In this document: positions 57,814 through 64,000 of the stretch, one piece after another
Position numbering within the stretch: position 1 is the stretch's first letter
Layout: each line of letters starts with the position of its first letter
Source of the DNA: Cephalotus follicularis
Taxonomy: Eukaryota; Streptophyta; Magnoliopsida; Oxalidales; Cephalotaceae
Reading direction: 5' to 3'
Assembly (NCBI GenBank): GCA_001972305.1
Contig: BDDD01002653.1
Location: 5,397 to 69,396 of the forward strand
Length of the DNA stretch: 64,000 nucleotides
Made by a program: the position numbers and the translations under genes
Notes under the pieces: generated by a model
What the model was told of the DNA's origin: nothing
Database searches by the model: none
What the model saw: only the letters and a program-made list of their open reading frames with translations

Positions 57814-58640
57814 CCTGTGTTACTGGATCACATCAGGGATGCACAACCCCACGATCCGGAGTTGCAACGAATTCGAGAGAACCTGGACTAGGAATCTGAT
57901 TTTTGAGTACATGCTGATAGTCTTCTGAGATATCGAGGACGTGTGTGTCTCCCAGATGAACCAGGGTAGAAGAATGAGTTGCTTCGCGGGGCTCATAAAT
58001 CTTTGTATAGTATTCATCCTGGTAGCACCAAAATGTACCAAGATATGTAGAAGACTTACTGGTGGCCTGGTATGAAGCGCGAAATTGAAGAATATGTCGA
58101 GAAGTGTTTGACTTGCCAGCGGGTCAAGGCCGGACACCAGAGACCAGCAGGACTGTTGCAATCATTAACAGTGGCAGAGTGGAAATGGGAACACATCACG
58201 ATGGACTTTGTTTCTGGATTTCCACTGACTAGGCATCGTCATAATGCCGTGTGGGTTATTGTTGATAGACTCACCAAATCAGCACACTTTTTGCCTACAC
58301 ACGTCACTGATTCAACTAGCAAGTTGGCTCGATTATATGTGAAGGAGATTGTGAGACTGCACGGTGTTCCGGTGAGCATCGTTTGTGATAGGGATTCGAT
58401 ATTCACTTCCAACTTCTGGAAGAGATTTCAGACAGCATTCAGAACGAGATTGACTCTCAGTACTGATTTTCACCCTCAGACCGATGGGTAGTCTGAGCGT
58501 ACAATCCAGACCTTGGAGGATATGCTACGGGCTTGCATTATTGATTTTTCTGGTACTTCAGAGGATCACATTCCTTTGATAGAATTTTCTTATAATAATA
58601 GCTATAATTCCAGTATCGGCATGGCACATTTGAAGCGTTG
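57814..58640 (+). pseudogene. element D integrase zinc domain and core
   Basis: Same frame as RT. Zinc domain (AHKSLYSIHPGS, YWWPGMKREIEEYVEKCLTCQ), core Asp in MDFVSG (about 58204), Asp in VCDRDSIF (about 58386) and the Glu region QTDG-stop-SERTIQTLED (TAG for CAG at 58489-58491). Further stops at about 57889, 57904, 57967 and 58048. The frame is lost near 58640. Confidence 0.88.
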
Positions 58641-59153
58641 TATGGGAGGAAGTGCATCAAAGAGAAGTTGCTAGCAGCACAGAGTCGGCAGAAGAGCTAT
58701 GCCGAAAGTGTAAAGAGAAGGCCTTTAACCTTCAATGTTGGAGATTACGTGTTTTTGAAGGTATCTCCGTGGAAAGGGGTTCAAAGATTCAGAAAGAAGG
58801 GCAAGTTAGCGCCAAGCTATATTGGTCCTTTTGAGATTCTAGAGAGAGTTGGGGAGGTAGCTTATCAGCTAGCCTTGGCTCCTACCTTGTTGGGCGTACA
58901 TGACATCTTTCATGTATCGATGCTACGAGGTTATATCCGAGATCCATCACATCTCCTGGATTATGACTCAGTTACGGTGAGGGATGATCTTTCCTACGAG
59001 GAGTCACCTGTGAGAATCTTGGATTGGAAGACACAAGTATTGAGAAACCGGACCATTCCGATGGTAAAGGTTCAGTGGCACTTTCATCAGCAGGATGAAG
59101 AGACTTAGGAACGTGAGGATGATATCCGAGAACGTTACCCGCATTTGTTTTAG
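58638..59153 (+). pseudogene. element D integrase C-terminus and chromodomain
   Basis: Begins MYGRKC, then jumps to [16 protein letters not shown]: about 30 residues between them are deleted. The GPY/F region (YIGPFEILERVG) and a chromodomain-like end (VKVQWHFHQQDEET-stop-ERED) follow; TAG stands for TGG in the chromodomain Trp. The last frame closes near 59151. Confidence 0.85.
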
Positions 59154-59185
59154 TATTGTGTTAATTTCGAGGACGAAATTTCTTG

Positions 59186-59198
59186 AAGGAGGGGTGGA
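59186..59198 (+). other. polypurine tract of element D
   Basis: AAGGAGGGGTGGA directly before the 3' LTR. Confidence 0.85.
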
Positions 59199-59373
59199 TG
59201 TAACGCCCGGTATTTTAATTTTTGTAATATTTTGTTTTAATATGCAATCGTATGCTTGGATTAATGAAAATGTTGGATATTTCGCCTCAATAATGTTTTC
59301 CCAACCCTAAAAATTACTTGGGGATAGAGGAATGTGTGTTTTAAACCAAAACGGTGCAGTTTTGGGATAAACG

Positions 59374-59520
59374 CGTCGATGTCTTTAGAATGACGTCGAC
59401 GCCTATGGGAGCAAAGGCGTACGTGAATGCATGTACATGCACGTTGATGTACACAAAGACATCGACCCCCTCGTGTGAAAAGGGGAAAAGACATCGACGT
59501 CTATGGAAGACGTCGACGCC
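59374..59520 (+). repeat. GTCGAC-core array, D 3' LTR, proximal
   Basis: Same layout as 51980-52137 with single-base changes. Confidence 0.8.
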
Positions 59521-60265
59521 CTTGAAAGGAATATCAGTCACGTTATGAACTGACAGAATAACATGCAATGGGGAAACTTTTGAGGCATCATCCTAGCATC
59601 TTTCCATGCACAATGTGACGTGGTGATCATCCTGGTGTGTTACCAGGCATGCTCCAAAACGTGTTCCTCCCCTGGTGCATGCAAGGGCTGTGCCATCTCT
59701 TCACCTGTAGCCTGCAGAAGAGAAAAGGAAGAGAGTCAAAAATAGAGAAGAGAGAAGAGGACACGGGTGTGGATGCATATGAAACTAGAGGAAAGGGAAG
59801 GATCTCTTCCAACATAAAACAACTCCTCCTTCCCCTCCTCCCCAGCTAAACACTGTGAGAGAAAGAACAGAGAAAGAAAAGGAGAAGATAGAACCACCAT
59901 TGTCAAACTTGGTTGGAGCTTTGAACTTGGAGCTGGTGGCTTGCAGCAACAGGAAGGACCTAAAGGCTGCTGTAACAAGTTTGGAACTTAAAGGGGTGGA
60001 CTTTCCAGTTCCTAACGTGGAACAACAAGGTAGGGGAAAGTGATGATTCTTATACATGCATTTTCAGTTTTAAGATAATGAATGCCATTGATGAATTGCA
60101 TGTTAATGGGTGAATTGAAATCTCTGGACTTCTGTGATGACTACTGTGATATACGGAGTAACCATGCATGTGTGATTACATGAATATGTGAACTGGTTTG
60201 TGTAAAGGATGGATTTGATAGTGGCTTGGTGTGTTAAAACCGTGGAGAAAACGTTCTGGCTTGGA

Positions 60266-60432
60266 TAGACGTCGACGTCTACATGAAGACGTCGATGCCT
60301 TCGTGTGTGAATGTGAAAGACGTCTGTTTTGTAAAAACATAGACGCCTTTTCTGGGCATTGTAGAACAGCAATGTTATGCCTTTGTGTGTGAATGCAAAA
60401 GACATCGATGTCCTTTGGAAGACATCGACGCC
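60266..60432 (+). repeat. GTCGAC-core array, D 3' LTR, middle
   Basis: Includes the 16-bp palindrome TAGACGTCGACGTCTA at 60266-60281. One motif has lost four bases relative to the 5' LTR. Confidence 0.8.
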
Positions 60433-60640
60433 TTTTCTGAGTATTACAGAATAGTAGTGTTTACTTTGATGGTGAAATGCAATTGGTAGTAGCATGTTTT
60501 ATTCATGCAACGATGTTCTGGTTACATATTACGATAACCAGTAGGATGCCTTACACTTTGAGAGGGTGAGATTTGTTTAAAGGGCCGGATTCTACCCTCT
60601 ACAATCGAGAATCGCGATCTGATACTTCCTGGTATCATTA

Positions 60641-60762
60641 AGACATCAACGTCTTTGGGAAAGCATCGATGTCTTTGGTCCAAAACTGCCTGGGAAAGAC
60701 TGCATGAATTGTTGGCACCTTAGGGTAAAGACGTCGACACCCTTGGGATAAACATCGATGCT
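60641..60762 (+). repeat. GTCGAC-core array, D 3' LTR, distal
   Basis: Four degenerate copies. Confidence 0.75.
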
Positions 60763-61542
60763 TATCCCTCTGTTTGGAAGAGTTTCACTCGGATTGAACC
60801 CGTTAGACCCGAAACGACTCTAGAAACGATCCTAGTTGCATTCTGAGCATATGATTGCATTACTACTGTGAATTGCATTATGGTTGATTTCTAAAAAGTG
60901 TTAACCATTTTGAAAATCTTGTATGATTATTATAATCATTATTGTACGAAAATGTATATTGTCAACATATGAATATATATATTTTTGAAATGACTGGGGA
61001 AAGTATTTTCCAAAGACGGAGAAATGTTTTAATGGATTGGTTACACAATTCAAAATGTATTGTTTTAAGTTTTATAACTTATCACAACCTGAGAACAGAG
61101 TAATATATTTTAAACAAATATATTTGATCAAGTAATTATATTCATTGCTTGACTTGTACCTTACGGTGTTTGTGTTTGTTGATTATTGGTCGTTGCGCTA
61201 ATAACCTGTTGATTGTTTAGCTGTCGTGCTAAGCAACCTGTACGGAGGACTTGCTCCAAACCGTTCGCAAACGGGGATTGGAGTAAGAGTGCATGACGTT
61301 GGGGCTAGGAGGTGGCGACGTTCATGACGACTTGTTTGTCTGGTTCCTTTTTGGGACATACTTGCTGGTTGTGTTGATGTAGCCTTATGAGGTTACACCT
61401 ATACTGTGAACATGCATATACTTATACATGTACATACTACGATATATATACTGCGCCATATATATACTGTACTGCATCATAATGCATTCATTCATGTTGC
61501 TCATTACCATATACCTCGAACTGTATTTATGAGCCTTTTCAC

Positions 61543-61567
61543 TTAGCCGAGTGAGGACAAAGGCTAA
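61543..61567 (+). other. TTAGCC hairpin, copy in D 3' LTR
   Basis: TTAGCC - GAGTGAGGACAAA - GGCTAA, perfect stem. Confidence 0.7.
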
Positions 61568-61786
61568 CCCCTACTATAACAGATTGATGGAGTGGGATTT
61601 GATATGGAGCAACGCAAGGAGACTTAAGGAGAAGACTGAGTTGTTCTCTTACTTTATGTACTGGTTTACTGAACAATGATTATGATAACTGGATTATTGT
61701 AACGAGGTTTATTTCTTTTAACTGTATTATCACGCTCCGTTTATAGGCGATCGACAATGTTGTTGGGTTTTATATAAACTCTGTGG

Positions 61787-61814
61787 GTATCACGTAGTAT
61801 GGGATGCGTGATAC
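61787..61814 (+). other. covarying hairpin, copy in D 3' LTR
   Basis: GTATCACG - TAGTATGGGATG - CGTGATAC, 8 perfect pairs. Confidence 0.75.
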
Positions 61815-61951
61815 ATATTTGAATTCAGCTTATTTCATGATATTGCTTCCGCTATTGAAGGTTTTTGTTTTATGTGTTATCGCATAAGCTGAATTATGTC
61901 GTGTTGATTGCCTTACCATTTAATGTTTCCTTCTTTGGAAAACGGGGGCGT

Positions 61952-61956
61952 GAACG
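61952..61956. other. target-site duplication of element D, right
   Basis: GAACG, one C/T difference from the left copy GAATG. Confidence 0.7.
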
Positions 61957-63584
61957 TCCATAGGATAAAGTTTGATGACTAAAAACATGATGAGATCATG
62001 CTGTGAGACTTAGCACATCGATAAGTTTTATTCTAGAACCTTCCTAGTCGTAGAATAACATATTTGGACATATGTTATTCGAATAGACTAGCACGTTGTA
62101 TGCCATCTCATTGAAGAGGTTGATTGTTCTCACAAGTCATCATGTAGTGACTATATGGCATACACGAAGGTGCTCATTATTTTATGAGTTCACTGAAGTG
62201 GCTCGCTGTAAGAAGTCGTATATGAAGTTTTACTTACATGTCAGACAGGCTTCTTGTAATACAGTAGTGTGAGTGGTCCTTAGACCCGAGCCACCACTAG
62301 ATGTCTTTTGTATAAGATCTCATGTTTTTATAATACTTAAGTACATCTTCTAACCATGAGGAGTATACAGGTATTAGTTGGGTACGGTAGATTATGCATG
62401 GAGATATGTGAGGAAGCAATATGGAATCTACCGCTACCAGTAAATGAGGTTTATGCTTAGGGTTATGAGTTGTAAGATTTCCTGGCCATGATGAAAAGGT
62501 ATTGGAATGTTGATTCCAATATCATAGATCAGTTAAATAGAAAGATTTTCTAATTTGATTGGGATAGCTAATTACCTCCGATATCATATTAATGAATAAA
62601 CTATTAGGGCTTGACATGTACCGTGTCCGACGTTTAATTCGAGCATTGTCAGTAGAGGGATTATACGTACACATAACTGTAGTTCGAGGTTCAAGATTAT
62701 ATTCATGCTACCTGGGAGTCAATATGCATTGCTAGATGTCGATGTTGATCAATATGATAACTAAGATTGATTGATTATTAATAATGTTACAAATAAATTA
62801 AAATTAGGGTTTAATTCTTTTATCTCGATTAGAAGTGTATAATACGATTAGAAATGACTAATCGGAAAATTGTAAACTGTTACGATTAATCTTACGGCCA
62901 ACTTAATTATGAACCCATAGAGTCACACACAATACAAGTGTGAAAATGTAAGAGTATTAGAGAGGGAATTAATTATGCTTATGTGATTAGTATAATTGAA
63001 CTAAGCTTATGAAATTAGATTATGTGATTAATTATATGTGACATTCATTAAGTTATCTACATTTGACTTGGTTTAGTCAAAGCTAGTAAGTCATGTGATG
63101 ACTTAGTATATATACTAAAGTGTTTGTAGAAAATGGCTAAGGATTTCATTTCACTTAAAGAAGAAAAGAGACTAAGGGTTTTAGAGACTAGCATCTCCTC
63201 CTTGGTTCATCTTTCTCTTGGGTCAAACTTATCTCCTTCTCCATACACTCACTCTTGCTTCTCTCTTGGTGTGGATAACTTTGAGGTGCCATACACTTTT
63301 TCACTCATCAAGTTCCTTGAGATTAGATAGTGTATTGAAAAGATTGACGGAGTAAAGAATCCACTAGTGAGTGTTACATATTCTACTTCTCTTAATCTTT
63401 TGATTTTGTACATATATAAAAATAATGATCAAAGATGTCTTGGAATAGATTTCATAACTTGTAGATCCATTCTGTTTTCTAGGGTTTACTTGTTAATGGC
63501 TTAGTCAAAGTGTTAATCTAGGCTCTTTATAGTGAAACCAATACCTGAAAGTGTCCACTGAGATAGAATTCGTTATCTCTAAGT
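61957..63584 (+). repeat. solo copia LTR, right part
   Basis: It continues the LTR of 51671 (blocks shared with 36600-37100: GATGAGATCA, CACACACAATACAAGTGT, tcttacggcca/ttctacggcca). It ends near 63582 with TTATCTCTAA, the inverted repeat of the start TTAGAGATAA. No PBS follows, so the LTR is solo, about 1.77 kb in total. The short frame at 63133-63330 within it has no recognised domain. Confidence 0.75.
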
Positions 63585-64000
63585 TAAACTTGCAATTCAG
63601 CTAACATGTATTCACCACCTCAATCTGACCGAATTATTTTAACTAGCATACCCGTATGCTTTTCTACTTCATGTATGAATTCCTTAAATTTCTCAAAGGA
63701 TTTTGACTTATGTCTCATCAGATACACATAATCATACCTAGATAAATCATCAATAAAGGTTATGAAATAAAGATAACCTCCTCGTGACCTAATCACCATA
63801 GGACCACATCATCAGCGTGGACAAGACCTAGTAAGTCCATTGCCCTTTCCCCTTGACCAGAGAAGGGAGATTTGGTAACATTTCTTCACAAATAGGATTC
63901 TCATGGAGGATAGGACTCCAAGTGCGGGTTATCTAAAAGGTCATCCTTAACCAACTTTGAAACCCTATCATCACTAGGATGACCCCATCTACAATGCGAA
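63583..64000 (-). pseudogene. copia GAG-pre-integrase and integrase core, right part
   Basis: Minus frames read the pre-integrase zinc region (HCRWGHPSDDRVSKLVKDDLLD, about 63995-63930), the pre-core SGQGERA, and the core (GGYLYFIT, SRYDYVYLMRHKSKSFEKFKEF) ending with SD-stop-GGEY, where a TGA replaces the usual Arg (CGA decay). It continues beyond the right edge. It is the host into which the solo LTR inserted. Confidence 0.8.

Larger units (their letters stand above)
51812..61951 (+). mobile_element. complete Tekay-like chromovirus, element D
   Basis: Two LTRs of about 2.75 kb, PBS, gag, protease, RT, RNase H, integrase, a chromodomain-like end and a polypurine tract, all on +. It sits in the solo copia LTR with GAATG/GAACG flanks. 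The body has many stops, frameshifts and a deletion in integrase. Confidence 0.93.
59199..61951 (+). repeat. element D 3' LTR
   Basis: TGTAACGCCCGG to GGGGGCGT. It matches the 5' LTR along its length with scattered base changes. The last four or so bases (…TGTCA in the 5' LTR) are missing next to the target-site duplication. Confidence 0.9.

Noticed and set aside
63133..63330. 65-codon ORF at the right end
   Set aside because: Lies inside the copia LTR and has no recognised domain.
1..64000. Search for CRISPR, bacterial operons, tRNA and rRNA genes
   Set aside because: The regular motif arrays have no long identical repeats with unique spacers and sit in plant LTRs; no RNA gene sequence was recognised.

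Overview
The window is plant nuclear DNA, almost certainly from a flowering plant with a large repeat-rich genome. It is packed wall to wall with LTR retrotransposons of lineages known from angiosperms: Ty3/gypsy Athila, Tekay/Del-type chromoviruses and Tat, and Ty1/copia Sirevirus and Angela/Tork-like. I found no intact host gene, no rRNA or tRNA gene and no CRISPR. Almost every coding region is broken, many by CGA-to-TGA changes, the expected mark of deamination at methylated CpG. The species cannot be named from this sequence.

Layout, left to right. (1) 1-6340: 3' part of an Athila element (+) with gag, protease, RT, RNase H, integrase and a 3' LTR. It sits inside the integrase gene of (2) a Tekay-like element B (-, 6341-11715), which lost most of gag. 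B in turn sits inside (3) a Tekay-like LTR 'A' (+, 11716-13982, resuming 25517-25721). LTR A was also hit by (4) a complete element C (-, 13983-25511) with matching CTCCG target-site duplications, PBS, polypurine tract and two tandem duplications. LTR A abuts (5) a Sirevirus (-, 25722-28926) with four tandem zinc knuckles in Gag. This gives a nest at least four insertions deep. (6) 30400-37398: two decayed copia elements (+), each with a 3' LTR. (7) 37399-39995: a solo Tekay-like LTR (-) with perfect TCTGT duplications. (8) 40001-46400: a + strand reading frame with a plant mobile domain (PMD), split by a copia LTR at 43146. It converges on (9) a decayed Tat-type gypsy element (-, 46457-51016) and may be that element's antisense extra ORF. 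(10) 51100-51670 and 63583-64000: a copia integrase (-), split by a solo copia LTR (51671-51811 and 61957-63584), which is itself split by (11) a complete Tekay-like element D (+, 51812-61951).

Three signals are not explained by ordinary annotation. First, all seven Tekay-like LTR copies carry, about 150-170 bp before the LTR 3' end, a hairpin whose 12-nt loop (TAGTATGGGATG) is nearly invariant while its stem changes with base pairing kept. Second, the same seven copies share a hairpin TTAGCC-13 nt-GGCTAA. Third, LTRs of unrelated lineages (Athila, Tekay-like, Sirevirus) carry arrays of short motifs centred on GTCGAC, each family with its own flanks (GACGTCGACGTC, CAGTCGACTG or AGCGTCGACGCT). 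These look like candidate structured RNA or factor-binding modules shared across elements.

All of this was read by eye; identities and ages were not computed.
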